NCBI RefSeq assembly: GCF_016406145.1
Contig: NZ_CP066306.1
Location: 5,684,501-5,748,500 of the forward strand
Reading direction: 5' to 3'
Source of the DNA: Pseudomonas putida
GTDB lineage: Bacteria; Pseudomonadota; Gammaproteobacteria; Pseudomonadales; Pseudomonadaceae
DNA length: 64,000 nt
Each line of letters opens with the position of its first letter. Positions within the stretch are counted from its first letter, which is position 1. The notes under the pieces are model-generated. The model was not told the DNA's origin. It searched no databases and was given only the letters and a program-made list of their open reading frames with translations. Of this stretch, positions 19,630-29,086 are shown in pieces. The position numbers and the translations under genes were made by a program.

Positions 19630-20814
19630 TCAGCGATACAGGTCATCACGCGTCCAGGGCAGGTCATGATGCCCATCGGCGTAGGGTTTGACGGCAAGGA
19701 TCTGATGCAGGTTGATCCAGCCCTTCTGGAATGCGTAGGCGCAGCCGGCCAGGTACAGACGCCAGATGCGCAGGGTTTTTTCCGGCACCAGCGCCGCAGC
19801 CCTGTGCAGCTGGTTCTCCAGGTTATCGCTCCAATGGTGCAAGGTCTTGGCGTAATGCATGCGCAAGCTCTCGACATCGACGACCTCCAGCCCCGCGGCA
19901 CACAGGCTTGCGCTGATCATCGACAAGTGCGGCAGCTCACCGTTGGGGAATACGTAGTGGTCAATGAACTCACCAGCCCCTCGCCCCACCGGACGACCAT
20001 CGACATGCTTGGCGGTGATGCCATGGTTCATCACCAAGCCACCCTCTCGCACAGCGCCGAACAACTTCTGGCTGTACAGCGCCAGATTGGCATGCCCGAC
20101 ATGCTCGAACATGCCAACGCTGACCACCTTGTCGAAGCGGCCATCCTGGGGAAGGTCGCGATAGTCGAGGATCTGCAGGTCGACCCTGTCGGCCAGGCCT
20201 TCTGCCTTCACCCGCTGCCGCGCCAGCTTGAGCTGCTCCTTGCTCAAGGTTATGCCGAACACCTTCGCACCGTACTCGCGTGCGGCAAAGCGTGACAGCC
20301 CACCCCAACCGCAGCCGACGTCCAGCAGGTAGTCATCGGCTTGCAGCCGCAGCTTACGGCACAGGTGGTCAAACTTGTCCTGCTGGGCCTGATCAAGGGT
20401 ATTGTCCTGCTCACGGAAGTAGGCGCAGGAATACGCCATGTCCTGATCGAGCCAGAGTTGATAGAACGCGTTGGAGACGTCGTAGTGGTAGGAGATGGAC
20501 TTGGCGTCTGTGCGCTTGTCGTGAGCCACACGCTGTGGCGGTGCCTCATCTTCCTCCGTCAGCAAGGCTTCGCTCAGCTCATCACACACCCGAATGGCTT
20601 CACCGATATCGCCCTCCAGCTCCAGCTTGCCTTCCACGAACGCGGCGCCCAACTGGTGCATGCTTGGATGGGTCAGCTGAGCGATCAGCTGAGGCTCCTT
20701 GACGAGGATGGTGACCTGCGGACTGGGCCCCAGATCGAACTGGTTACCGTCCCACAGTTTCAGACGAAGCGGCAAGTGCAGGCTCTGCAGCGCCGGCGGA
20801 AGTTGCGCAAGCAT
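19630..20814 (-). CDS. cfa: Cyclopropane-fatty-acyl-phospholipid synthase
   Basis: A 394-residue SAM-dependent methyltransferase that adds a methylene bridge to unsaturated acyl chains of membrane lipids, protecting stationary-phase cells. It shows an N-terminal lipid-binding region, the HYDVSNAFYQLWLDQDMAYS segment, the SAM-binding LLDVGCGWGGLSRFAAREYG and FEHVGHANL. Pseudomonas putida carries more than one cfa; the copy beside cls is the stress-induced one as I recall. The ~200 bp upstream to the lpd start is shared with that gene. Confidence 0.93.
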   Translation of the reverse strand: MLAQLPPALQSLHLPLRLKLWDGNQFDLGPSPQVTILVKEPQLIAQLTHPSMHQLGAAFVEGKLELEGDIGEAIRVCDELSEALLTEEDEAPPQRVAHDKRTDAKSISYHYDVSNAFYQLWLDQDMAYSCAYFREQDNTLDQAQQDKFDHLCRKLRLQADDYLLDVGCGWGGLSRFAAREYGAKVFGITLSKEQLKLARQRVKAEGLADRVDLQILDYRDLPQDGRFDKVVSVGMFEHVGHANLALYSQKLFGAVREGGLVMNHGITAKHVDGRPVGRGAGEFIDHYVFPNGELPHLSMISASLCAAGLEVVDVESLRMHYAKTLHHWSDNLENQLHRAAALVPEKTLRIWRLYLAGCAYAFQKGWINLHQILAVKPYADGHHDLPWTRDDLYR

Positions 20815-20941
20815 GAACGACCCTCCTTCTGGGCTCGATACATGAAATTTCGAACACCACCGAATCAGGGTAGTTCATTCGTGCGAAGTTTCCGCTGAAT
20901 GAACCAAGGTCTAGAACTAACTGATCTTATGAATACTGCAG

Positions 20942-20953
20942 ATTGTATACAAT
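20942..20953. promoter_or_regulatory. Perfect 12-bp palindrome upstream of lpd
   Basis: ATTGTATACAAT is perfectly self-complementary and lies 60 bp before the dihydrolipoyl dehydrogenase start. TTGTATACAA-like sites are typical of GntR/FadR-type regulators. Which regulator binds is unknown. Confidence 0.45.
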
Positions 20954-21013
20954 TTAGCGCTCTCAGCTTAACCTTGTGTCCATCTCGCGCTTCTTCATCT
21001 GGAGTAGAAACCC

Positions 21014-22414
21014 ATGAAATCCTATGACGTGGTGATCATCGGCGGTGGCCCTGGCGGCTACAACGCGGCGATTCGTGCTGGGCAACTGGGTCTGAGTGTC
21101 GCCTGTGTGGAAGGCCGCTCGACCCTTGGCGGTACCTGCCTGAATGTCGGCTGCATGCCGTCCAAGGCATTGCTGCATGCCTCGGAATTGTATGAGGCAG
21201 CCAGCGGTGACGAGTTTGCTCACCTCGGCATCGAAGTGAAGCCAACCCTGAATCTCGCTCAGATGATGAAACAGAAGGACGAGAGCGTGACTGGCCTGAC
21301 CAAGGGCATCGAGTACCTGTTTCGCAAGAACAAGGTCGACTGGATCAAAGGCTGGGGCCGCCTGGATGGCGTAGGCAAGGTCATCGTCAAAGCCGAGGAC
21401 GGCAGCGAGATCTCGCTGCAGGCCAAGGACATTGTCATCGCTACCGGCTCCGAGCCCACTCCCCTTCCAGGCGTGACTATTGATAACCAGCGCATCATCG
21501 ATTCCACAGGCGCTTTGGCCCTTCCCGAGGTGCCCAAGCACCTGATCGTGATCGGCGCCGGCGTCATCGGCCTGGAGCTGGGTTCGGTGTGGCGTCGCCT
21601 GGGCAGCCAGGTCACCGTCATTGAATACCTCGACCGCATCTGCCCCGGCACAGATGAGGAAACCGCAAAGACCCTGCAAAAGGCCCTGGCCAAGCAAGGC
21701 ATGGCCTTCAAGCTCGGCAGCAAGGTGACTCAGGCAACGGCCTCGCCCGACGGCGTCAGCCTGACGCTGGAGCCGGCCGCCGGCGGCGCTGCAGAAACAC
21801 TGCAAGCCGACTACGTACTGGTTGCCATCGGCCGTCGTCCTTATACCCAAGGCCTGAATCTGGAAAGTGTCGGGCTGCAGACCGATAAACGCGGCATGCT
21901 CACCAACGAGCATCATCGCACCTCGGTACCGGGTGTCTGGGTCATTGGCGACGTCACCTCCGGCCCAATGCTGGCGCACAAGGCCGAAGATGAAGCGGTC
22001 GCCTGCATCGAGCGCATCGCCGGAAAACCCCACGAAGTCAATTACAACCTGATCCCCGGCGTGATCTACACCCGCCCCGAGTTGGCCAGCGTCGGCAAGA
22101 CCGAAGAGCAACTCAAGGCAGAGGGCCGCGCCTACAAAGTGGGCAAGTTCCCCTTCACCGCCAACAGCCGCGCGAAGATCAACCATGAGACCGAAGGCTT
22201 CGCCAAGGTCCTCGCTGATGCCAACACCGATGAGGTACTGGGCGTGCATCTGGTCGGCCCAAGCGTCAGCGAGATGATTGGCGAGTTCTGCGTGGCGATG
22301 GAATTCTCGGCCTCGGCTGAAGACATCGCCCTCACCTGCCACCCGCACCCCACCCGCTCCGAGGCCTTGCGCCAGGCGGCGATGAATGTGGATGGGATGG
22401 CGATGCAGATCTGA
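21014..22414 (+). CDS. lpd: Dihydrolipoyl dehydrogenase (Lpd3 type)
   Basis: A 466-residue FAD flavoenzyme that reoxidises dihydrolipoamide with NAD+ (E3 of 2-oxoacid dehydrogenases or glycine cleavage). FAD loop VVIIGGGPGGYNAA, redox disulfide GGTCLNVGCMPSKA, NAD loop IGAGVIGLELGSVW, second FAD motif GVWVIGDVTSGPMLA and the C-terminal HPHPT with the active-site His. All are intact. It stands alone, not in a pdh or sucAB operon, so it is a spare E3 whose partner complex cannot be told from here. Confidence 0.95.
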   Translation: MKSYDVVIIGGGPGGYNAAIRAGQLGLSVACVEGRSTLGGTCLNVGCMPSKALLHASELYEAASGDEFAHLGIEVKPTLNLAQMMKQKDESVTGLTKGIEYLFRKNKVDWIKGWGRLDGVGKVIVKAEDGSEISLQAKDIVIATGSEPTPLPGVTIDNQRIIDSTGALALPEVPKHLIVIGAGVIGLELGSVWRRLGSQVTVIEYLDRICPGTDEETAKTLQKALAKQGMAFKLGSKVTQATASPDGVSLTLEPAAGGAAETLQADYVLVAIGRRPYTQGLNLESVGLQTDKRGMLTNEHHRTSVPGVWVIGDVTSGPMLAHKAEDEAVACIERIAGKPHEVNYNLIPGVIYTRPELASVGKTEEQLKAEGRAYKVGKFPFTANSRAKINHETEGFAKVLADANTDEVLGVHLVGPSVSEMIGEFCVAMEFSASAEDIALTCHPHPTRSEALRQAAMNVDGMAMQI

Positions 22415-22698
22415 GGTTCGAAACCCTGGAACGACGACCCTCCGATGGGGGGTTTACAGTGAGCTCACATAACTGAAGCTGTTGCGGCAGGCCCCAAATC
22501 ATGGGGCCTGTGGTCCGGTCCAGTCTTCAAAATATTTCTCCCGGCGCCCAGCCGAGCGGTATCAGCCAGGCTCGGATCAAACCGATGCTGACCTGCGCAA
22601 GCTTCCTCAATCGTTTTTCACGCGGGGTGCCACCATCGATGTCTGCTCATCCAAGATGAGTACACCCATCATCGAAGGGTTGCGATACATTCGAAAAA
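22415..22698. other. Non-coding junction between core and ars region
   Basis: No supported gene. It holds a perfect 9-bp-arm hairpin at 22488-22510 (CAGGCCCCA / TGGGGCCTG) without a U-tract, probably ending lpd transcription. The remainder looks like decayed sequence at the edge of the accessory region. Confidence 0.5.
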
Positions 22699-22724
22699 GC
22701 GTATATTCGAAAAATCATATACGC
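22699..22724. promoter_or_regulatory. ArsR-type operator (inverted repeat)
   Basis: GCGTATAT and ATATACGC are perfect 8-bp arms separated by 10 bp (TCGAAAAATC). A second ATTCGAAAAA motif precedes it at 22689. A/T-rich dyads with ATTCG elements are typical ArsR sites. It lies upstream of both the arsC remnant and arsR. Confidence 0.65.
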
Positions 22725-22737
22725 AGGGTGCCAAGTG

Positions 22738-22943
22738 ATGACTGGCAAAATCAGCGTTCTGCTTGTTTGTACTGCAAACGCTGCTCACTCTCAGCTCGCC
22801 AACCTTTGCGCAGGCACACGGACCCTGTGCATTTCGACGCCTTCAGCGCAGTGACCGGTGACAAACACAATGCCTTCCGACACACCCTTCACGAGATCCA
22901 TGAGCGCATCAAGATGTTCGTCCTTGTGAAAACCAAACACTGA
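22738..22943 (+). pseudogene. Decayed arsenate reductase (low-MW phosphatase type) arsC
   Basis: ATG 22738 opens MTGKISVLLVCTANAAHSQLAN, the P-loop start of an arsC/LMW-PTP gene (CTANAAHS, with the catalytic Arg replaced by His). The frame ends after 38 codons. In another frame, the last part (KHNAFRHTLHEIHERIKMF) matches the C-terminal helix of the same family. The middle of the gene, with the CDxA-like segment, is gone. I read this as one copy with an internal deletion and frameshift, directly after the ars operator and replaced by the intact arsC downstream. Confidence 0.7.
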
Positions 22944-22950
22944 GTAACCC

Positions 22951-23307
22951 ATGACTGACTCGCTGACCCCTACCAAGGTCTTCAAATGCCTCGCCGACGA
23001 AAACCGCATTCGGATGATGCTGCTGATCGCACGCGAGGAAGAACTCTGCGTCTGTGAGCTGACCTGCGCGCTGGAAGAAAGCCAGCCCAAGGTTTCCCGC
23101 CACCTGGCGCAGCTGCGCACCTGTGACCTGCTGGAAGACCGCCGTCAGGGCCAGTGGGTTTATTACCGGCTGCATCCATCGCTTCCCGCCTGGGTACGTG
23201 AGGTCCTGGCGACGACGCTGGAAGCCAACCGCGAATGGCTGAGTACCAGCACCAAACGTCTGGACTCCATGGGTGACCGTCCACAACGCGTCGCCTCGTG
23301 CTGCTGA
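22951..23307 (+). CDS. arsR: ArsR arsenite-responsive repressor
   Basis: A 118-residue winged-helix repressor. The As(III) site is the ELCVCEL pair of cysteines (CVC in the DNA-binding helix), and the tail ends in CC, which may add a ligand. DNA-reading helix: SQPKVSRHLAQLRTCDLL. It should release the upstream dyad when arsenite binds, inducing the operon. First intact gene of arsR-arsC-acr3-arsH-GAPDH-arsJ, all on the plus strand with short gaps. Confidence 0.95.
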   Translation: MTDSLTPTKVFKCLADENRIRMMLLIAREEELCVCELTCALEESQPKVSRHLAQLRTCDLLEDRRQGQWVYYRLHPSLPAWVREVLATTLEANREWLSTSTKRLDSMGDRPQRVASCC

Positions 23308-23326
23308 TCCTTGCCGAGAAAAACCG

Positions 23327-23797
23327 ATGAAAGTTCTGTTCCTCTGCACCGCCAATAGCTGCCGCAGCATCCTCTGCGAGGCCGTTTTCAATCACCTGGC
23401 CCCGGCCGGCATGAAGGCCTACAGCGCCGGCAGCCAGCCAAAGGGTGAGGTGCACCCGCAGTCCATCACCGCGCTGCAGCGTGCCGGTATCTCCACCAAG
23501 GACCTCAGCAGCAAGTCCAGTGACGCGCATGCCGAGCTGGCACCGGACTTTGTCATCACCGTCTGCGACAAGGCCGCTGGCGAAGCCTGCCCCGTTTTCT
23601 TCGGACCAGCAGTGAAAGCCCACTGGGGGCTCTCCGACCCTTCGGACCTGCAGGGCAACACCGCCGAGTTGGACGCTGCGTTCGACGTCACGCTTGAGCA
23701 GATCAAACGACGCTTCAAGGCATTCCTCGCGCTGCCTTTCGAACAACTGGATGCGGCCCAGCTCAAGGTCGAGCTGGCCCGCATCGGAACGCTCTGA
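23327..23797 (+). CDS. arsC: Arsenate reductase (low-MW protein tyrosine phosphatase fold)
   Basis: A 156-residue enzyme that reduces As(V) to As(III) for export. N-terminal P-loop MKVLFLCTANSCRSIL contains the CX5R motif with the nucleophilic Cys; a second Cys pair (CDKAAGEACPVFFG) supplies the redox relay. It fits the thioredoxin- or glutaredoxin-coupled Pseudomonas type. ATG 23327 follows the arsR stop by 19 bp. Confidence 0.93.
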   Translation: MKVLFLCTANSCRSILCEAVFNHLAPAGMKAYSAGSQPKGEVHPQSITALQRAGISTKDLSSKSSDAHAELAPDFVITVCDKAAGEACPVFFGPAVKAHWGLSDPSDLQGNTAELDAAFDVTLEQIKRRFKAFLALPFEQLDAAQLKVELARIGTL

Positions 23798-23815
23798 CAT
23801 TCAGGGAGATCCACC

Positions 23816-24877
23816 ATGAGCAAAAGCCGACTTTCATTCCTCGACCGCTATCTGACGGTCTGGATCTTTCTGGCCATGGGCCTGGGCATTGGTCTGGGCA
23901 GCCTGTTCCAGGGATTGCCAGCGTGGCTGAACAGCCTGTCGGTAGGCTCGACAAACATCCCCATCGCCATTGGCCTCATCGTCATGATGTACCCCCCTCT
24001 GGCAAAGGTGAAATACGAGGAGTTGCCGCAGGTCTTCAAGGACAAACGCATCCTCACGTTGTCGCTGATCCAGAACTGGGTGATCGGCCCGGTCCTGATG
24101 TTCGGACTGGCCGTCGTCTTCCTTTCCGACAAGCCCGAGTACATGACTGGCCTGATCCTCATCGGCTTGGCACGCTGCATCGCCATGGTCCTGGTGTGGA
24201 ACCAGATCGCTGGTGGCAACAACCAGTACGTGGCCGGTCTGGTCGCCTTCAACAGCATTTTCCAGATCCTGTTCTTCAGCGTGTACGCCTGGATCTTCCT
24301 GGGCCTGCTGCCGCCGCTGTTTGGCCTTGAGGGAAGCGTCATCGAGACCAGCTTCCTCGAAATCGCCCAATCGGTACTGATCTACCTGGGCATCCCGTTC
24401 CTGGCCGGTTTCCTGACCCGCAAGATCCTGATCAGCAGCAAGGGCGAGACCTGGTACCAGGAGCGCTTCATTCCGAAGATCAGCCCGCTGACCCTCTTGG
24501 CACTGCTGCTGACCATCATCGCCATGTTCAGCCTGAAAGGCGACATGGTGATGCAACTGCCGCTGGATGTGCTGCGCATCGCTATCCCGCTGACCATCTA
24601 CTTCGTGGTGATGTTCTTCATCAGCTTCTGGATGGGCAAGCTGCTGGAGGCCGACTACCCGCGTACCACTGCGCTGGCATTCACCGCAGCGAGCAACAAC
24701 TTTGAACTGGCCATTGCCGTGGCCATCGCCACCTTCGGTCTCGCCTCGCCGGTGGCGTTTGCCACCGTCATCGGGCCTTTGGTGGAAGTGCCGGTACTGA
24801 TCTCACTGGTAGGCGTGGCCTTGTGGCTCAAGCGCCGATGCTTCGATCAGCCATCTGGTGACTTGTCTCAGGAGTAA
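23816..24877 (+). CDS. acr3: Arsenite efflux permease, ACR3 family
   Basis: A 353-residue, ten-segment inner-membrane carrier for As(III) (BASS superfamily). The essential Cys lies in [20 protein letters not shown] and the conserved Glu in a later segment ([20 protein letters not shown]). It works with ArsC to complete arsenate detoxification. 18 bp separate it from arsC. Confidence 0.95.
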   Translation: MSKSRLSFLDRYLTVWIFLAMGLGIGLGSLFQGLPAWLNSLSVGSTNIPIAIGLIVMMYPPLAKVKYEELPQVFKDKRILTLSLIQNWVIGPVLMFGLAVVFLSDKPEYMTGLILIGLARCIAMVLVWNQIAGGNNQYVAGLVAFNSIFQILFFSVYAWIFLGLLPPLFGLEGSVIETSFLEIAQSVLIYLGIPFLAGFLTRKILISSKGETWYQERFIPKISPLTLLALLLTIIAMFSLKGDMVMQLPLDVLRIAIPLTIYFVVMFFISFWMGKLLEADYPRTTALAFTAASNNFELAIAVAIATFGLASPVAFATVIGPLVEVPVLISLVGVALWLKRRCFDQPSGDLSQE

Positions 24878-24880
24878 ATC

Positions 24881-25597
24881 ATGACCGAACACCACATCCC
24901 CAACATCGACAACGACCTGGTCGACCTGCCGACCGCAGACAAACTGGCAGTCGAGCAAAAGTCCACCCATAAGCCTCGCATCCTGTTGCTCTACGGATCG
25001 ACCCGTGAACGTTCCTTCAGCCGTCTGCTGACAGAAGAAGCAGCCCGCCTGCTGGAACACTTCGGTGCCGAAACGCGAATCTTCAATCCGTCCGGTCTGC
25101 CATTGGCGGACGACGCCCCCGATGACCACCCCATGGTCAAGCAGCTGCGCGATCTGGTGCTGTGGTCCGAAGGCATGGTCTGGTGCTCGCCAGAACGCCA
25201 CGGTGCAATGACCGGCGTGTTCAAGTCGCAGGTCGACTGGATTCCACTGAGCATGGGCGCCGTGCGCCCGACCCAAGGCAAAACCCTAGCGGTGATGCAG
25301 GTCTGCGGCGGCTCGCAGTCGTTCAACGTGGTCAACCAGTTGCGTGTCCTCGGCCGCTGGATGCGCATGTTCACCATCCCTAACCAGTCGTCCGTGCCGA
25401 AGGCCTATCTGGAATTCGATGAGGCGGGCCGCATGAAGCCCTCTTCGTACTACGACCGTGTCGTCGACGTGATGGAGGAGCTGGTGAAGTTCACCCTGCT
25501 GCTTCGTGACCGCTCCGACTACCTGGTCGATCGCTACTCCGAGCGCAAGGAGTCCGCAGAAGAACTATCCAAGCGTGTCAACCAACGATCCATTTGA
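24881..25597 (+). CDS. arsH: ArsH NADPH-dependent FMN reductase
   Basis: A 238-residue flavoprotein of the NADPH-FMN reductase fold ([20 protein letters not shown], then [20 protein letters not shown]). ArsH oxidises trivalent methylated and aromatic arsenicals and gives resistance to organoarsenicals. It starts 3 bp after acr3. The C-terminal tail is intact. Confidence 0.95.
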   Translation: MTEHHIPNIDNDLVDLPTADKLAVEQKSTHKPRILLLYGSTRERSFSRLLTEEAARLLEHFGAETRIFNPSGLPLADDAPDDHPMVKQLRDLVLWSEGMVWCSPERHGAMTGVFKSQVDWIPLSMGAVRPTQGKTLAVMQVCGGSQSFNVVNQLRVLGRWMRMFTIPNQSSVPKAYLEFDEAGRMKPSSYYDRVVDVMEELVKFTLLLRDRSDYLVDRYSERKESAEELSKRVNQRSI

Positions 25598-25756
25598 GGC
25601 TTTCTGAGCAGGCAACTGCACCCGTCTTCCGTGCTGGCAACGCTGCAGAAAGCTGTTGCGCCCACGTGCGATCCAGAACGCTGCGCACGATGGGTACATC
25701 AACCAGTTCAGCGTCACCCTCTGACCATTCGTTAATCGCGATCCGAGAACAAGAAC

Positions 25757-26761
25757 ATGGCTATCAAAGTAGGTATCAATGGGTTTGGCCGTATTGGTCG
25801 CCTGGCGCTTCGCGCGTCCTGGGACTGGCCGGAATTCGAGTTTGTGCAGATCAATGACCCGGCCGGTGACGCCGAGACCCATGCCCATCTGATCAACTTC
25901 GATTCGATCCACGGACGCTGGCACCGTGAAGCCCGCGCAGAGGGCGACGCGGTAGTGATCGAAGGCAAGCGCATCAAGGTCACCGCGAACAAGACCATCG
26001 CGGACACTGACTGGTCGGGCTGCGACCTGGTCATCGAGGCCAGCGGCAAGATGAAGTCGGTAGCCGTGCTCCAGGCCTACCTGGATCAGGGCGTCAAACG
26101 TGTGGTGGTCTGCGCTCCAGTGAAGGAGAAAGGCGCACTGAACGTGGTGATGGGCGTCAACCAGCACCTGTTCGACCCGGCGCAGCACCGTATCGTCACC
26201 GCCGCCTCCTGCACCACTAACTGCCTGGCCCCGGTGGTCAAGGTGATTCACGAGAACCTGGGCATCCGCCACGGCTCGATCACCACCATTCACGACCTCA
26301 CCAATACCCAGAGCATCCTCGATACACCGCACAAGGACCTGCGCCGTGCCCGTGCCTCAGGCATGAGCCTGATCCCGACCACCACGGGCTCGGCCACCGC
26401 AATCGCCGAGATCTTCCCCGAGCTGCGCGGCAAGCTGAATGGTCACGCCGTGCGTGTACCGCTGGCCAACGCCTCGCTGACCGACTGCGTGTTCGAAGTG
26501 GAACGACAGACCACGGCTGAAGAGGTCAACGCGCTGCTGAAGGCCGCGGCCGAAGGTCCGTTGAAAGACATCCTGGGCTACGAAGAGCGCCCCTTGGTGT
26601 CCATCGACTACCGCACCGATCCACGCTCCTCGATCATCGATGCGCTGTCCACCCTGGTGGTCAATGGTTCCCAGGTGAAGATCTACGCCTGGTACGACAA
26701 CGAGTGGGGCTACGCCAACCGTGCAGCTGAGCTGGCACGCTTGGTCGGCGCAGCGGAGTAA
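25757..26761 (+). CDS. gap: ArsJ-associated glyceraldehyde-3-phosphate dehydrogenase
   Basis: A 334-residue GAPDH with the NAD loop [20 protein letters not shown] and the catalytic site [10 protein letters not shown]. In ars operons the enzyme uses arsenate instead of phosphate to make 1-arseno-3-phosphoglycerate, which ArsJ exports. Its place 9 bp before arsJ supports this specialised role over glycolysis. The 159 bp gap from arsH holds no recognisable gene and may carry its own promoter or a deletion scar. Confidence 0.92.
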   Translation: MAIKVGINGFGRIGRLALRASWDWPEFEFVQINDPAGDAETHAHLINFDSIHGRWHREARAEGDAVVIEGKRIKVTANKTIADTDWSGCDLVIEASGKMKSVAVLQAYLDQGVKRVVVCAPVKEKGALNVVMGVNQHLFDPAQHRIVTAASCTTNCLAPVVKVIHENLGIRHGSITTIHDLTNTQSILDTPHKDLRRARASGMSLIPTTTGSATAIAEIFPELRGKLNGHAVRVPLANASLTDCVFEVERQTTAEEVNALLKAAAEGPLKDILGYEERPLVSIDYRTDPRSSIIDALSTLVVNGSQVKIYAWYDNEWGYANRAAELARLVGAAE

Positions 26762-26770
26762 ACCGCGATC

Positions 26771-28003
26771 ATGAAGGCGTTGTCAGCCCTGTCTGCACAA
26801 GTGCGTCAGTACCTGCTGGTTACCGGCAATTACTGGGCCTTCACCCTCACCGACGGTGCATTGCGCATGTTGGTGGTACTGCACTTCCATTCGCTGGGCT
26901 ACACGCCGCTGCAGATCGCGGCGCTGTTCCTGTTCTACGAAGTGTTCGGCGTGATCACCAACCTCGTGGGCGGCTACCTCGGCGCCCGCCTAGGGCTCAA
27001 CCGCACCATGAACATCGGCCTTGGCATGCAGGTTGTGGCCCTGCTGATGCTCACGGTACCGGCAGCCGGGCTGACGGTGCCCTGGGTGATGGCCGCCCAA
27101 GCGCTCTCCGGCATTGCCAAGGACCTGAACAAGATGAGCGCCAAGAGCTCCATCAAACTCTTGGTGCCGGACAGCCAGCAAGGCACCCTCTACAAGTGGG
27201 TAGCCATCCTGACGGGCTCGAAAAACGCGCTCAAAGGCGTGGGCTTCTTCCTTGGGGGAGCACTGCTTGCGCTGCTCGGCTTCACCCTGGCAGTGCTGGC
27301 CATGGCTGCAGTACTGGCTCTGATCTGGATCGGCAGTTTGATGCTGCTGAAAAAGGACTTGGGCAAAGCCAAGGCCAAACCAAAGTTCCGCGACATGCTG
27401 TCCAAGAGCCGGGCCATCAACATCCTCTCGGCCGCACGGCTGTTTTTGTTCGGTGCCCGGGACGTCTGGTTCGTCGTGGCGTTGCCGGTGTACCTGAGCA
27501 CGGCGTTTGGCTGGGACTTCTGGCTGGTCGGTGGTTTCTTGGCCGCGTGGGTGATCGGCTATGGCATCGTCCAGTCGCTTGCTCCTCACATCACCGGCAA
27601 GAAGCGCGGTCATGTGCCCGATGGCAGAGCGGCCTTCATCTGGGCAATCGCCCTGGCCGGGCTCCCTGCGCTCATAGCCGTGGGCCTGTCGGCAGGCTGG
27701 TCGGCACAAATAGTGCTGCTTGGAGGGTTGATGCTGTTCGGCGTGCTGTTCGCGGTTAACTCATCGCTGCACAGCTACCTGATCGTCAGCTATGCCAAGG
27801 AAGACGGCGTATCCCTGGATGTAGGCTTCTACTACATGTCCAACGCCCTCGGTCGCTTGATGGGCACGTTGCTGTCAGGTTGGGTGTTCCAAGCTTATGG
27901 GTTAGAGGCTTGTTTGTGGGTCTCCAGCATCTTCGTATTGACTGCCGCACTCATCTCGATCGCACTGCCTAGGCATAGTGAAATTGCACACCAGGCAAAC
28001 TGA
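26771..28003 (+). CDS. arsJ: ArsJ organoarsenical efflux permease (MFS)
   Basis: A 410-residue, ~12-segment major facilitator protein (YWAFTLTDGALRMLVVLHFH at the start) that exports unstable 1-arseno-3-phosphoglycerate. With the preceding GAPDH it forms a complete As(V) efflux route that does not need reduction, parallel to ArsC/ACR3. Last gene of the operon. Confidence 0.93.
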   Translation: MKALSALSAQVRQYLLVTGNYWAFTLTDGALRMLVVLHFHSLGYTPLQIAALFLFYEVFGVITNLVGGYLGARLGLNRTMNIGLGMQVVALLMLTVPAAGLTVPWVMAAQALSGIAKDLNKMSAKSSIKLLVPDSQQGTLYKWVAILTGSKNALKGVGFFLGGALLALLGFTLAVLAMAAVLALIWIGSLMLLKKDLGKAKAKPKFRDMLSKSRAINILSAARLFLFGARDVWFVVALPVYLSTAFGWDFWLVGGFLAAWVIGYGIVQSLAPHITGKKRGHVPDGRAAFIWAIALAGLPALIAVGLSAGWSAQIVLLGGLMLFGVLFAVNSSLHSYLIVSYAKEDGVSLDVGFYYMSNALGRLMGTLLSGWVFQAYGLEACLWVSSIFVLTAALISIALPRHSEIAHQAN

Positions 28004-28060
28004 TCAGTGAGGAAGGGCGGGGGCCGTCAGGCCTCCGCTTTCACCAAAAACTGCTCGATT

Positions 28061-28969
28061 TCAGTTGCAGAGCTGCGGGCCGCGTGGGGTGACTCCGCAT
28101 GGCGAGTCGTGCCCCACCTTCAGATACGTCTTTGTCCACTCTCGATAACTTTCGACGCGCGTGTACTTCGAAATCAGCTCAGGAAGGGAAAGTTCAGGCC
28201 CCTGTGAACCGCTTTGCTCACGCAGCGCTTGGTAGATCGACTTGATCGCTGAAAAATAAGGGGCATGCCCATTGACCACGATGCGCACATTGGCCGCGCT
28301 AAGTTTTTCAACATCGCAGAGGGCTGGATTACCGTAGTTGATAAGCATGATCGGCGTGGTGAGGTGTTCCGTGAGTGCCGCTAGGTGATGGAAGTCTTTG
28401 ACCCCGACCAAACAGATAGCATCTGCACCCGCTTTCTCATAGGCCGCAGTACGAGCGATAGAATCTTCTAAAGTGGTTGCGGCCACGTTCGTTCTGGCGA
28501 TGATGCTGAGGCTGTCATCCGAGCGGGAAAATCGAGCTGCGTAGATCTTGGCTGCTGCCTCTTCCTCTCCGATCAGCACCGGCGACTGCTCTTCGTACCT
28601 GGCCGGCAGATGAGTGTCTTCCAAGGTTAACGCGGCAACCCCGGCTTTCTGCAACTCACTGACTGTGCGCATGACATTCAGCGCATTCCCAAACCCATGG
28701 TCGGCGTCTGCGATGACAGGGATTTGGCTCGCGCGCCCAACTCTGGTGACCTGCTCGACGTATTCATCAAGCGTCAGGAGTGCAATGTCCGGTGCCCCAA
28801 GCACTTGAAGCGAGGCGACAGAGCCTCCCTGTATACCCACCTCGAAACCGAGGTCGGATGCCATACGCACCGAGATGGGATCGAATACAGAAGCAGCAAA
28901 TTTACAGACATGTCCTTGAAGCAGATCACCAAACGCCTTGCGCAATTCATGATGCGATCGCTCGATCAT
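28061..28969 (-). CDS. Oxaloacetate decarboxylase, isocitrate lyase/PEP mutase superfamily
   Basis: A 302-residue TIM-barrel enzyme resembling the PA4872-type oxaloacetate decarboxylase of Pseudomonas: metal-binding [25 protein letters not shown] and IARTN, with [14 protein letters not shown] near the N-terminus. It would convert oxaloacetate to pyruvate and CO2. ATG 28969 is chosen because GGAG lies 8 nt upstream; ATGs at 28981 and 28990 are alternatives. It follows dctA and the D-tartrate dehydratase gene in the same direction, which fits the last step of tartrate breakdown. Confidence 0.82.
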   Translation of the reverse strand: MIERSHHELRKAFGDLLQGHVCKFAASVFDPISVRMASDLGFEVGIQGGSVASLQVLGAPDIALLTLDEYVEQVTRVGRASQIPVIADADHGFGNALNVMRTVSELQKAGVAALTLEDTHLPARYEEQSPVLIGEEEAAAKIYAARFSRSDDSLSIIARTNVAATTLEDSIARTAAYEKAGADAICLVGVKDFHHLAALTEHLTTPIMLINYGNPALCDVEKLSAANVRIVVNGHAPYFSAIKSIYQALREQSGSQGPELSLPELISKYTRVESYREWTKTYLKVGHDSPCGVTPRGPQLCN

Positions 28970-29086
28970 ATTCGGCTCCATTAAGTTCATTCCGCTGGTG
29001 CAGAGCACGCCTTGCGAGACTATAGAATCAAGATCACGACCGATCACCGCCGACCTCCAAGCGCGATGACCGGAAGTGAGGGCGAG

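Noticed and set aside
20963..22348. 461-codon frame antisense to lpd
   Set aside because: Shadow of the dihydrolipoyl dehydrogenase gene, whose active-site motifs are intact on the plus strand.
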